DNA of 64,000 bases from Pseudarcicella hirudinis. Its GTDB lineage: Bacteria; Bacteroidota; Bacteroidia; Cytophagales; Spirosomataceae. The stretch is from contig NZ_FOXH01000001.1 in NCBI RefSeq assembly GCF_900115665.1, forward strand, positions 491,777 to 555,776, written 5' to 3'. A program made the position numbers and the translations under genes. Under the pieces are notes generated by a model that was not told the DNA's origin, made no database searches, and saw nothing but the letters and a program-made list of their open reading frames with translations. This document shows, piece by piece, positions 18,250-26,998 of the stretch (position 1 is its first letter; each line of letters opens with the position of its first letter).

Positions 18250-18283
18250 TCAGCGTATGATCGATCTGAAGGTCATACGCTGA
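18250..18283 (+). terminator. Hairpin closing the bacteriocin-like locus
   Basis: TCAGCGTATGA (18250-18260) pairs with TCATACGCTGA (18273-18283) over a 12-nt loop, 25 nt after the last gene, followed by TTTGATATC. An 11-bp perfect stem with a weak U tract. Confidence 0.6.
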
Positions 18284-18301
18284 TTTGATATCTGCCTTAT
18301 T

Positions 18302-20110
18302 ATGTTCTATGAAAATACCTTTAACCGGATTAATCAGCACTTTTCATCTCTTTTGCCAATAAAAAAGATAAATGTTGTTCTAAACAGAATCATATACTTA
18401 CTGGCATTTTCTCTTTTTTGCAGAATATTCTTTCTTTTGAACAATCACGATTTGCTGAAAGGGATTTCTCTTAATAGTATAGTCAAAGCCTCTTTTTTAG
18501 GATTAGGAACAGATATTATCACATTAATAGTCATAAACTGCCTGCCCTTTCTTTGTACAATATTGTTTCCTTATACCAGATTATCAGAAAAGCTGGACTA
18601 TCTGATTTTTGCATTGTGTAACCTTCCTTTTATCTTAATTTCTTTAATCGACGTTGAGTATTTCAGATTTACAGGCCAACCATTATCTATATCCGTACTC
18701 AATATCAAAACCGATATCAGGCAGCAAACCATAAGTCTGGTAACCTATTATTGGTACATTTCCTTAATTCTGCTTCTTATTTCAGTCGTTTTTATCATTT
18801 TTATTCCCAGGCAAGCCAGCTTTACGAGGTATTTTCTGCATAAAATAACATTAATTCTCTTATTGATTTTCGGTTCACAAAGCATCTCAGATTTGTCTGT
18901 CTCTTCAGGCATTAAAGAAAACAACATTTATAAATACATGCTGTCAAACGCGACTTTATCCTTAATCCGCAGCAGCAGAACCACAGAGGTAAAAAAGATT
19001 TCACTTTTAACTGACGCCGAAGTGGCTAAATATATCAGACGAGATAGCAGCAGGCATCATTTCTTTCATCAAAAGAAACAAAATGTCTTTATTATCATCT
19101 GCGAGAGCCTTTCTTCCGAATGTTTATTTAAGGGAAAAACACCTTTTTTAGACAGCCTGTCTCAACAAGGTTTATCTATGAAATCTTTCTATGCCAACGG
19201 CCGGGAATCCATAGATGCAATTCCTGCTATACTGGCATCTGTTCCTAAACTTAGCGATAACCATTTTATCCAATATGTCAGTCATAAAACGTATCCGAAA
19301 ACGATTGGTTCTTTCTTAAAGGCATCAGGTTATAAGACTATGTTTTTTCACGGAGCCAGAGACGGATCCATGGGATTTAAAACATTTACCCGAAAGGCAG
19401 GATATGATGAGTATTTCGGAATGGATACTTACCCCGACAAAAGCAAGCATTTTGATGGAGCATGGGGTATTTTTGATGAGTATTTCCTGTCTTATGCCTG
19501 TCAGACTGTTTCAAAGGTTCATGCGCCCTTTCACAGTGTTCTGTTTACTTTAAGTTCGCACAATCCTTATAAATTACCTTCACACTTTCCTTTGAAAAAA
19601 GGAGAAAAGAATGAGATGCATACATCCATGAGATATGCAGATTATTCCTTAAAAAAGTTTTTCAGAGAAGCCGAGAAAACAGATTGGTATCAAAATACCC
19701 TATTCATTATCACAGGTGATCATACGCATCTGCAAACCGCAGAAGGGAAAGAGGCATATCAGGTTCCTTTAATAATTTTTCATCCGGATAAATACGAATC
19801 AGCTCAAATAAAAAGAAAAGGTAATTCTCTTAAAATCGCTCAACATATTGATATTCTGCCTTCTGTGTTAGATTTTTTGAACATTGAGGAAAAGAAGGCA
19901 TTACCTTTTGGAGAATCATTATTTTCAGTAAATGAAGGAATGGCATTTTCATACCATTCCGGAGTATATCACTTATTCAGCCCGTCAGAAGATGTTTCGT
20001 TCACTCTCAACCGGAGCGAAGCAAAAAATCAAACTTTTGCCAGCATTAAACTTAAAGCAATGCTTCAATATTATCACAATACTTTTATGCAAAGCTACCA
20101 CAATCACTAA
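18302..20110 (+). CDS. LTA synthase-like membrane phosphotransferase/sulfatase-superfamily protein
   Basis: 602 residues: five membrane helices in the first ~200, then an extracytoplasmic alkaline-phosphatase-superfamily domain. Family landmarks: NVFIIICESLSSE (metal-binding Glu), TPFLDSLSQQGLSM, YANGRESIDAIPAILASVP where the Ser of RESIDA is at the nucleophile position, and ITGDHTHL (metal-binding Asp-His). Related proteins transfer phosphoglycerol or phosphoethanolamine to envelope glycans or lipids. A Gram-negative member would modify lipid or LPS; the substrate is unknown. The stop codon overlaps the stop of the convergent P450 gene. No promoter was recognised, and readthrough from the bacteriocin-like locus is possible. 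Confidence 0.82.
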   Translation: MFYENTFNRINQHFSSLLPIKKINVVLNRIIYLLAFSLFCRIFFLLNNHDLLKGISLNSIVKASFLGLGTDIITLIVINCLPFLCTILFPYTRLSEKLDYLIFALCNLPFILISLIDVEYFRFTGQPLSISVLNIKTDIRQQTISLVTYYWYISLILLLISVVFIIFIPRQASFTRYFLHKITLILLLIFGSQSISDLSVSSGIKENNIYKYMLSNATLSLIRSSRTTEVKKISLLTDAEVAKYIRRDSSRHHFFHQKKQNVFIIICESLSSECLFKGKTPFLDSLSQQGLSMKSFYANGRESIDAIPAILASVPKLSDNHFIQYVSHKTYPKTIGSFLKASGYKTMFFHGARDGSMGFKTFTRKAGYDEYFGMDTYPDKSKHFDGAWGIFDEYFLSYACQTVSKVHAPFHSVLFTLSSHNPYKLPSHFPLKKGEKNEMHTSMRYADYSLKKFFREAEKTDWYQNTLFIITGDHTHLQTAEGKEAYQVPLIIFHPDKYESAQIKRKGNSLKIAQHIDILPSVLDFLNIEEKKALPFGESLFSVNEGMAFSYHSGVYHLFSPSEDVSFTLNRSEAKNQTFASIKLKAMLQYYHNTFMQSYHNH

Positions 20111-21336
20111 TCAAATTCCAGCCAAAAGCTTTCAGGAAATGGTCCGTCATTAATAACTTTTCCATCATTAATCGAGGCCTTTCTCAGATTAGGCAGACGC
20201 AAAATTGAACCGACAATAATGGGAATTTGTACAGCATTAATATGTTTTCCAAAACATTCATGCATTCCGTATCCAAAATGGAGGTATTCTGTTTTTCGGT
20301 CAACTTTAAATTTACCGGGACTGGTAAATACTTTTTTGTCGAACATTCCTGAGTAGATACCTACCAAAACCTTACATTGCGCCGGAATTTTATATTTCCC
20401 GTTTTTCCCGATTCTTTGTTCTTCTGAAGCATAACGAATAACAATCGGATTATGGGGATTAAAGCGTAAAGCCTCATAACAATAGTTTTTCAGGGCTTTT
20501 ATATCATTTTTATTTGCCAGTGCAATGGCTTCTTTCAACACCTCAGGTCTTCGGAAAAGCTCTTCCAGCACCAAAACCACACATTTACTGGTCGTTTCAA
20601 CTGCTCCGATAATTAATCCTGAGATATTTCTGCGAATCGCATCTGTATCAAGCCAGTCATATTGAGGCTGCAACTTCAGCAGCCTGGTTATCAGGTCATC
20701 AGGACACTCCTTTCCTTCTTCCATCTGCCTTCTTCTGTCAGAAATCAGTACATTAAGAAAAGGTTTTAACTCGTTTCCTGCCTTTTTTGCTTTTGCTTCG
20801 ATAACCGGGTCATTATTGAGGTTAAGAAAAAGCTGATGGAACAGGATACGAAGCCAATAAAGCATTTGCTTTTGATTAGGATTGCGAACACCGAAATAAT
20901 TATCGACGAGCAATACAGGTACAATTCTGGAGATGGTTTCCACTACTTCAATCTTACCAATGGTCTTAATTTCATCAGTTATTCGCTCAGATTCTTTCGA
21001 GACAAATTGCTGAATGCGTCCCATATCTTCCCTTTTAGCAACTAATTCCATAATGCCCTTTTCACGGTCGTGTTGTGGGGAAGTATCCATTCCAAGAAAA
21101 AAATCTATATCAACTGCATGCATACGGGCCGCATTAATTTCAGAAATCGTAAAATCCTGATTTCGGCTTAACACTTCTATTACCTCTGAATACCGGGAAA
21201 CAACAACCCAGTCACGAAATCTGAAGACCGGCAAAAATGTTCGGAAAAACCAGGTAATGACTTCTCCGAAACGAATATTTTCAAACAACTTGTGTATCAT
21301 CTCTATTGCATAAAATTGAGGTAAAACAAATGACAT
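20107..21336 (-). CDS. Cytochrome P450
   Basis: 409-residue soluble haem-thiolate monooxygenase. The haem loop FGYGMHECFGKH supplies the Cys ligand, the I-helix has GAVETTSK with the acid-Thr pair, and the K-helix has EALR (ExxR). No membrane anchor. Substrate unknown; the redox partner is not adjacent. It is the last of three same-strand genes with short gaps (27 and 15 bp), together with a DyP peroxidase and a membrane protein, so all three probably act together. Confidence 0.93.
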   Translation of the reverse strand: MSFVLPQFYAIEMIHKLFENIRFGEVITWFFRTFLPVFRFRDWVVVSRYSEVIEVLSRNQDFTISEINAARMHAVDIDFFLGMDTSPQHDREKGIMELVAKREDMGRIQQFVSKESERITDEIKTIGKIEVVETISRIVPVLLVDNYFGVRNPNQKQMLYWLRILFHQLFLNLNNDPVIEAKAKKAGNELKPFLNVLISDRRRQMEEGKECPDDLITRLLKLQPQYDWLDTDAIRRNISGLIIGAVETTSKCVVLVLEELFRRPEVLKEAIALANKNDIKALKNYCYEALRFNPHNPIVIRYASEEQRIGKNGKYKIPAQCKVLVGIYSGMFDKKVFTSPGKFKVDRKTEYLHFGYGMHECFGKHINAVQIPIIVGSILRLPNLRKASINDGKVINDGPFPESFWLEFD

Positions 21337-21363
21337 CGGCTTTGATAGCCAACGATTTACTTA

Positions 21364-22764
21364 TCAGGATTTCTGCATTTGTTGAAGTGCATCCAAACCC
21401 GGCAGAAAGAAATAAGCTCCCCCTTTAATTTTGGTAAATTGAGGTACATCCAGAAGCTTTTTCCTTACCGGACATGCTTGCAAGGTAAATTCTCCGGGAG
21501 GTTCCGGCTTATTTGTTCCGTTAACAGGTGGCTTTCCATCTACGCCGATAATGGGATCAGGATCGTTATAGAGATGATCAAACTTTTTGTTATTCATCCA
21601 TTGCTGCTGGATAAATTCGAACTGACGGCTGATATTCGTATTAAAACATATAAAATGAAGTCCGATATTTTCTTCAGGCATCTGACCGGCTTTAATGGCA
21701 TCAAGCATTTTTGGCACATTCATATCTTCAATCAAGGGCGGTCCATACGGTCGGCCACGACGCAAAATTCTGTGACGTTTGGAAACTGTAGTTGATTCTT
21801 CTGGATTATCATTTACACCATCCCTTGGATTCGCTTTACGGATATGTGCACCAATCGGGCATTTGTCGCCATATTTATCATCCTTGTAAAAATTGAAATT
21901 GTTCTCCATAAACATTTCAGGATCCTCGCTATCTTTCAAAGGAGAAAGTGTAATTGGTGTTCCGCTTGGATAACGTCCCATCATTTTAGCGGCCAGGTGG
22001 ATTGCCGCATCATTATCCTGATTCGAATGGCGGAGCATAAAATCCCAGAAGGTATGTACTTCCTGTTGTATTTGTCTGAAAACCATATAACTCCCGTTTT
22101 TTCCAAAATCGAAACCATTGGTAAGTGTAGGTGATATGGCTTCCTTTCCATATTCATTGGTATATCCGAAAATAAATTCTCCGTCTGCAATAATGTTATC
22201 GTCGGTAGCATTCTTTTTCCGAGACATGCTTTCCAGAACCGGTTGGGAAACGCCATCATGAAAGCCAAAATGTTCCCGGTCATTTTCCAGTTTTTCGGAA
22301 TTTAATTCCTTTACTACCAGGACTCCGGATTTTCTAATGTTTTCATAAACCTGAGAAAAAATTGTATCAATCGCATTATTCGACGGAGCAAAAAGCATGA
22401 TAATCAGGTCTATTTCAGTACCTGAATTACGTACGCCCCAGTGCCAGTATTTAGGGTCATTTGAATTATAGTCTCCCAGGATTCTCTGGCGATCCACAGA
22501 ATCCATTCCTTCCTGAAATTCCTCAGAAAAATTCCTGGAAAGATTCATATTAAACTTTTGAACTCCTTTATAGGTAAATGCGATATTCAGGGCTTTTTCC
22601 TCTGCTTTCTCATCGCCCCGTGTGATAACAGGCAATAAATCAGAAATGAGCTGTCTGGCAGCCTGAACATCCGTTATCTGGCACAGAATAAAGCGGGCGC
22701 CTCTGAGGTTTTTATAACCTCTGATCAAAATCCCCTGAATATCTTCTATTTGTAAAGTTTCCAT
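21364..22764 (-). CDS. DyP-type haem peroxidase
   Basis: 466 residues, longer than the ~300-residue bacterial A/B types and closer to the larger C/D types. The GxxDG motif is visible as FGFHDGVSQP with the distal catalytic Asp, followed by FIFGYTNEYG, FRQIQQEVHTFWDF, MMGRYPSGTPI, CPIGAHIRKANPRD and RHRILRRGRPYGP, all typical of the family. Uses hydrogen peroxide to oxidise bulky substrates. No signal peptide is seen, so it is probably cytoplasmic. It lies 27 bp from the P450 gene and 15 bp from the membrane-protein gene. Confidence 0.93.
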   Translation of the reverse strand: METLQIEDIQGILIRGYKNLRGARFILCQITDVQAARQLISDLLPVITRGDEKAEEKALNIAFTYKGVQKFNMNLSRNFSEEFQEGMDSVDRQRILGDYNSNDPKYWHWGVRNSGTEIDLIIMLFAPSNNAIDTIFSQVYENIRKSGVLVVKELNSEKLENDREHFGFHDGVSQPVLESMSRKKNATDDNIIADGEFIFGYTNEYGKEAISPTLTNGFDFGKNGSYMVFRQIQQEVHTFWDFMLRHSNQDNDAAIHLAAKMMGRYPSGTPITLSPLKDSEDPEMFMENNFNFYKDDKYGDKCPIGAHIRKANPRDGVNDNPEESTTVSKRHRILRRGRPYGPPLIEDMNVPKMLDAIKAGQMPEENIGLHFICFNTNISRQFEFIQQQWMNNKKFDHLYNDPDPIIGVDGKPPVNGTNKPEPPGEFTLQACPVRKKLLDVPQFTKIKGGAYFFLPGLDALQQMQKS

Positions 22765-22779
22765 TATTGTAGTGGTTGA

Positions 22780-24087
22780 TTATAATTTTCTTAGCCAATC
22801 TATGATTTCATTTTCTGTCATTTTTTCCTTCCAGATACCCTGATGTATTTCATTATTATTCAACACATTCACTACTGTCAGATTTTTATAGGCGGTGTAC
22901 CATACCTGCGTGGTAATCTGGTAAGTCCGGGTCCAGTATTTAAAACGCTCTTCATCTGTAGCTCCCTCAAAAACAAGGAATTTAGTTTTAGGGAATAGTT
23001 CACTATTACTCCATACACCGGTTAAGCCGACTGCTGCCTTATCAATAAAATCACCCAGATAACTTTCCCAGGAACCGTCGAAATTACTGAAGAATAACAG
23101 ACGCCGGTTATTGTCGATTATCACCCAACGGGCAAAATGGATCGTCGGAATGTTTCCTAATTTTCCTTTGTTATAAAAGACATTGGCCAGTAAGTTAATT
23201 GCCCAGAGAACTGCTTTCAGCGTTATAAGTCTGAAAAGTCCCTTTTTAATGGGAACCAGGTGTGTTAACTGGTTCTGAACAACAAAGTCTTCATCTTTTT
23301 TCAATGTCTGGATTTTCTGAATCAGGTTATCTTTTTTCCAGTCATCTGTTTCAATTTGTATTTCAGGGTCTGTTTTTTCTTTCATTCTCAGGATAATCGT
23401 CCAGATTATCAGAAAGACCACAATCGCAATGAATAGCTTCAGGACAAAAGCCCAGCTGATTACTAAACCCAACAGAAGAATACTGCCCAGTAAAATAAGA
23501 ACCGGCCCCCAAAGGGTTCGCAAAACAATTTCAGGAGGTTTAATATCCCTTAAACCTGCACTTTCCAGAAAATTGAGGATATTTTGCCTGATTTCTGAAG
23601 GTTTATAATTATCCTGGGGATTTTGATTCAGGAACATTTCAATGGCATTCCGGATCTGATTCTGTTTCTGAATCATTTGCACAGATAAACCACGATGTCC
23701 GATATAAAATGCATTGGGTGGCGGCAGAGAGTGTTGTTTAAAATATGCAATTTTCTGGCTGATATCTCCTTCAGCATTATAATCTGCGCAATGTTGATAC
23801 ACCTGGTCGAAACCCGACCCTGCTACAGAAAAGAGTTCTTTGAGATGGTCATCCAACGGTCCGTCAAAATTAGAACTGAAAGACAATTGAGGGGGGATCA
23901 TTTCACCATCAAGCTCTGATGCTTCAAGAATTACAAATCTTGCGAAATGGATGGTGGTTAATCTGGAAAAGGGGATAATCGAATTGCTTTCAATGTCCTG
24001 GTCTATCATATCCAGCAAAACTCTCAGGCCAGGGACAGATTCCTGACGAAGTCTGGCAATTACCGTTAAGGCATGTTGCTTAATCAT
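22780..24087 (-). CDS. Membrane protein with a duplicated IHFAR...SNFDG domain
   Basis: 435 residues. The same block appears twice: IHFAR at 46-50 with SNFDG at 72-76, and IHFAR at 316-320 with SNFDG at 334-338. Between the copies lie two adjacent membrane helices (about 192-233), and a weaker hydrophobic helix lies near 287-303. No enzymatic motif that I recognise. It starts the DyP-P450 operon, so a role in localising the oxidative enzymes or handling their substrate is likely, but this is inference. Start chosen as the first ATG; a shorter form is not indicated. Confidence 0.7.
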   Translation of the reverse strand: MIKQHALTVIARLRQESVPGLRVLLDMIDQDIESNSIIPFSRLTTIHFARFVILEASELDGEMIPPQLSFSSNFDGPLDDHLKELFSVAGSGFDQVYQHCADYNAEGDISQKIAYFKQHSLPPPNAFYIGHRGLSVQMIQKQNQIRNAIEMFLNQNPQDNYKPSEIRQNILNFLESAGLRDIKPPEIVLRTLWGPVLILLGSILLLGLVISWAFVLKLFIAIVVFLIIWTIILRMKEKTDPEIQIETDDWKKDNLIQKIQTLKKDEDFVVQNQLTHLVPIKKGLFRLITLKAVLWAINLLANVFYNKGKLGNIPTIHFARWVIIDNNRRLLFFSNFDGSWESYLGDFIDKAAVGLTGVWSNSELFPKTKFLVFEGATDEERFKYWTRTYQITTQVWYTAYKNLTVVNVLNNNEIHQGIWKEKMTENEIIDWLRKL

Positions 24088-24141
24088 AGTGGTATGTTAA
24101 AAGGTTTCATAAAGTTATTGAAATCGAAGCTGTAAAAGAAA

Positions 24142-24165
24142 GCGTAGAAATACGTGTTTTTACGC
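24142..24165. promoter_or_regulatory. Imperfect palindrome in the divergent promoter region
   Basis: GCGTAGAAA (24142-24150) and TTTTTACGC (24157-24165) are inverted around TACGTG (one G-T pair). It lies between the divergent DyP operon and Crp-family gene and could be an operator for that regulator. Confidence 0.35.
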
Positions 24166-24341
24166 ATAAAATCTTATAAACAGATAATATTTTCCTGATA
24201 AAAGGGTAATTGTCTTACAACAATTTTAAGAATTCTGTTTTATTTCAGTCCTGCCTCAGGCAAAATATCTAATTTTATTCCCGGAAAAAGAATACTTCGT
24301 ATTGAGACGACCATTCAGGTCATTCTCTTCCCTCATTTATT

Positions 24342-24911
24342 ATGCAAAATATCTGGCAAAAAATTGATACCTATACTCAGCTCTCAGAAGAAAGCCGAAC
24401 AGCCTGGGAGGAGATTCTGAGAAAAAGAAGCTATAAAAAAAACGAGCTTTTCCTGACAGAAGGACAAACCCCGAAAATGGTTGCATTTGTTTCAGAAGGC
24501 CTTTTTTCTCAATACTTTACTGCTGAGAACGGCGACATTGTTATTAAAAAGTTCTTTCCTGAAAACCATTTCGTTGCCTCAACAAGTGCCTTATTAAAAA
24601 AATCACCCAGTCCTTTTAACATAAAGGCTATTGAAGACAGTATTGTTTTTGAGTATAACTTTTACGATTTCAAACAGTTAACGGAAAAACATCAGGATAT
24701 TGCTGCGTTTTATATAAGGTATATAGAACTGCACTGGATCATCGAAAAAGAACCTTTGGAGATATCTTTCAGATATGATACAGCAAAAACTCGTTACGCC
24801 GACTTTTTGCGTAATTATCCATCTCTTGAATTTCGTTTAAAACAACATGAAATCGCATCATATCTGGGTATCACGCCAACCCAGTTAAGCCGCATTCGTG
24901 CTGAATCATAA
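24342..24911 (+). CDS. Crp/Fnr family transcriptional regulator
   Basis: 189 residues: an N-terminal cyclic-nucleotide-binding-type beta barrel (residues ~20-115; KNELFLTEGQTPKMVAFVSEG) and a short C-terminal helix-turn-helix (KQHEIASYLGITPTQLSRIRA). The conserved phosphate-binding RxS of true cAMP receptors is not evident and there are no iron-sulfur cysteines, so the signal is unknown. It is divergent from the DyP/P450 operon across 254 bp that holds a palindrome, so it may regulate that operon. A paralogue is encoded at 40973-41563. Confidence 0.85.
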   Translation: MQNIWQKIDTYTQLSEESRTAWEEILRKRSYKKNELFLTEGQTPKMVAFVSEGLFSQYFTAENGDIVIKKFFPENHFVASTSALLKKSPSPFNIKAIEDSIVFEYNFYDFKQLTEKHQDIAAFYIRYIELHWIIEKEPLEISFRYDTAKTRYADFLRNYPSLEFRLKQHEIASYLGITPTQLSRIRAES

Positions 24912-25000
24912 GGTGCCGGAAATTCAATATTTGCAAATATTTTCTTTTGAAGGGGTCAGGCTTTTTCTGTGGCTTGTTATAAAAGATAAAGCGAATAACC

Positions 25001-25016
25001 CGTATAAATATATACG
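25001..25016. repeat. 16-bp palindrome
   Basis: CGTATA-AATA-TATACG, perfect arms, in the tail-to-tail spacer after the Crp-family gene. Purpose unknown; could be a protein-binding site. Confidence 0.4.
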
Positions 25017-25080
25017 CATAAGTACAATTATGATCCTTTTCGTATGATTTTGAAAATCAGTTACCGAAACAAACCGGCAT

Positions 25081-25110
25081 CTGATCAGGAAAGTCTGCAT
25101 TCCTGATCAG
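25081..25110. terminator. Stem-loop between convergent genes
   Basis: CTGATCAGGAA (25081-25091) pairs perfectly with TTCCTGATCAG (25100-25110), loop of 8. It lies between the Crp-family gene and the flavoprotein gene. No U tract, so termination strength is uncertain. Confidence 0.5.
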
Positions 25111-25140
25111 TGTGTACATCTGGCATAATCTGCTCAAATA

Positions 25141-26484
25141 CTAGCCAAGTAAGGTATCAAGAAACTTGTTATGAAATTTACCGCTTGGATCGTATTTCTT
25201 TGCCAGGGCTACAAAATCATTAAATTTAGGATAAACAGCCTTTAATTGTTCTGTTGTAATAGTATAAAGTTTGCCCCAATGCGGCCGGACACCAAATGGT
25301 ACTAGTTCAGCCTCGATCAATGGCAGCAGTTTTATAACATTATCAGTCTGTTTCCAGGTAAAATGAATGGCAACACTTGGTCTTTGATAAGCTGTACTCA
25401 GCCAAAGGTTATCTGCCGCAATTGTACGAACCTCTGAAATCATCAGATCTTCTTTCCATTTATTACCCAGGCGATTGATCGCCTCAAGTGCTTTATAGGC
25501 ATGTTCACGGGGAACAAAGTATTCGGATTGAAGCTCTTTACCACTGCTTGGCGTAAAATTCATCCTAAAATGGGGTAAGCGTTCATGCCATGGACCTGGC
25601 TTACCCATCTGTTCTGTACAATTTTCAGAAGCAAGGTCCGCTATCGGGTGCAGATTCTTCGTTGCTAACTTTGCTCCGTACAATTCGGGTTTGATATCGA
25701 TCTTCACTCCCTGTTCAATCCTGCTTTTTACCCATACTTCACTTACATTATCCTTTTGCCAGTCAGTAAACAAACTGACACTATATCCGCCGGACATTAT
25801 TTCATCAAAATGATCTTTCAGGGCACTAAAAGGCAGGTTTTCATAAACATCCTGTCTGACCTGGAAAGTCGGCTGAATATCAAGTGTTACTTTTGTCACC
25901 ACACCAAGTGCCCCAAGCCCTACTACTCCTGCTAAAAATTCCTCTCCATCTTTGTCTCTTGACAAGGTTTTTATTTCTCCTGCTGCCGTAACGAGTTCAA
26001 AACCGGAAACAGCGGCGGCCAGGTTCCCATTATTTACCCCTGAACCATGCGTCGCTGTTGCACAGGCACCTGCCACCGAAATATGTGGCAAAGACGCCAG
26101 ATTATGCAAAGCAAAACCTTTGGCCTCAAGAAATTCAGCCAGATCACCATAACGGATTCCGCCTTCAACTGTGACAGTTCTGGCTTCAGCATTTAATGAA
26201 ACAACTTTATTTAGTTCTTTCAATGATACAAGGTTATCTTCTGAATCAGCAATGGTATTAAAACAATGTCTTGTTCCTAATACCTTGAGCTTATTATATT
26301 TTTTAACAAGCGCCTGCACTTCTTCCACCGAAGTCGGATAATCTACATTAGCGGTGCTGTAAGTTAAGTTACCTGCCCAATTTTTAAGTCTTTCTTTTTC
26401 TTTCATGACACAACCCGATAAAGGGGAAAACATTGCACCTGTAGCAAATACAGTGGATAATTTAAGGAAAGTTCTTTTTTTCAT
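25141..26484 (-). CDS. FAD-linked oxidase, alditol/aldonolactone oxidase-like, exported
   Basis: 447 residues. The N-terminus MKKRTFLKLS, a hydrophobic stretch and LSGC looks like an export signal, possibly a lipoprotein; only KR rather than a twin RR is present. The FAD-binding PCMH domain follows: VLGTRHCFN (the His aligns with the covalent flavin site of alditol/aldonolactone oxidases), TVEGGIRYGDLAEFLEAKG and GACATATHGSG. The C-terminal domain ends with RPHWGKLYTIT, the family's HWxK motif. Substrates in the family are sugar lactones or polyols; the one here is unknown. It stands alone with a ~500 bp upstream region. Confidence 0.85.
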   Translation of the reverse strand: MKKRTFLKLSTVFATGAMFSPLSGCVMKEKERLKNWAGNLTYSTANVDYPTSVEEVQALVKKYNKLKVLGTRHCFNTIADSEDNLVSLKELNKVVSLNAEARTVTVEGGIRYGDLAEFLEAKGFALHNLASLPHISVAGACATATHGSGVNNGNLAAAVSGFELVTAAGEIKTLSRDKDGEEFLAGVVGLGALGVVTKVTLDIQPTFQVRQDVYENLPFSALKDHFDEIMSGGYSVSLFTDWQKDNVSEVWVKSRIEQGVKIDIKPELYGAKLATKNLHPIADLASENCTEQMGKPGPWHERLPHFRMNFTPSSGKELQSEYFVPREHAYKALEAINRLGNKWKEDLMISEVRTIAADNLWLSTAYQRPSVAIHFTWKQTDNVIKLLPLIEAELVPFGVRPHWGKLYTITTEQLKAVYPKFNDFVALAKKYDPSGKFHNKFLDTLLG

Positions 26485-26940
26485 AGTTTTTAAAAATTTA
26501 GATAAAATTTGCAGGAATGAATGTTCCTAATCTACATTTATTCCAATCCGGTAGTTTTTATGTTCGGCTATTATAAATCTCCGGGTTAAGATGCAATATA
26601 AAAAATATCGGGATTTACTCTAAATAATACTTTAATTACCGATAAGTTCAAAACCCCGTTTGAACATTTGGTTCCGCTGAAAACGCTCAATGTTTTCATT
26701 TTTTTTTAGTTTTGAAGACAACTTTTGCCATTAAAGGAGCGTTATCAGTGAAATAAATGTTCAACCAGCCCCGTATTTTTATATTTTTCAAATTATTTTT
26801 CAAAAAAAAATCAACTCAATTTTGCGGTCAGGAGTCCTGTAATAAGCTCTGAATGAGTTTATTCAGGCATTTGTTTTTTAAAAACCAAAAAAAAATACTT
26901 GTAACAGGGATAAACAAGGTTAGAAAAGAAAAAAGACCTT
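26485..26940. other. Long spacer with possible small RNA
   Basis: No convincing open frame. On the plus strand TAGTTTTG at 26707-26714 matches the -7 consensus, and CTGAAT/ATTCAG (26849-26854 with 26861-26866) followed by CATTTGTTTTTT resembles a terminator ending near 26880. Together these could delimit a ~160-nt RNA. Neither element is strong on its own. Confidence 0.35.
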
Positions 26941-26942
26941 TT

Positions 26943-26950
26943 TATTTTTG
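26943..26950 (+). promoter_or_regulatory. -7 promoter element of the OmpA-family gene
   Basis: TATTTTTG matches TAnnTTTG, 48 nt before the ATG at 26999. It excludes an upstream TTG start at 26948. Confidence 0.55.
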
Positions 26951-26998
26951 CACATTAATCAAAACTTAGTGTCAATTAAGAAATTAAAATTAAAGTCC

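Noticed and set aside
21379-21795. 138-codon open frame opposite the DyP peroxidase
   Set aside because: Runs antisense through conserved DyP motifs; shadow frame.
20107-24911. Encapsulin-type DyP cargo system
   Set aside because: No shell protein gene is next to the DyP gene and no typical C-terminal targeting tail is seen.
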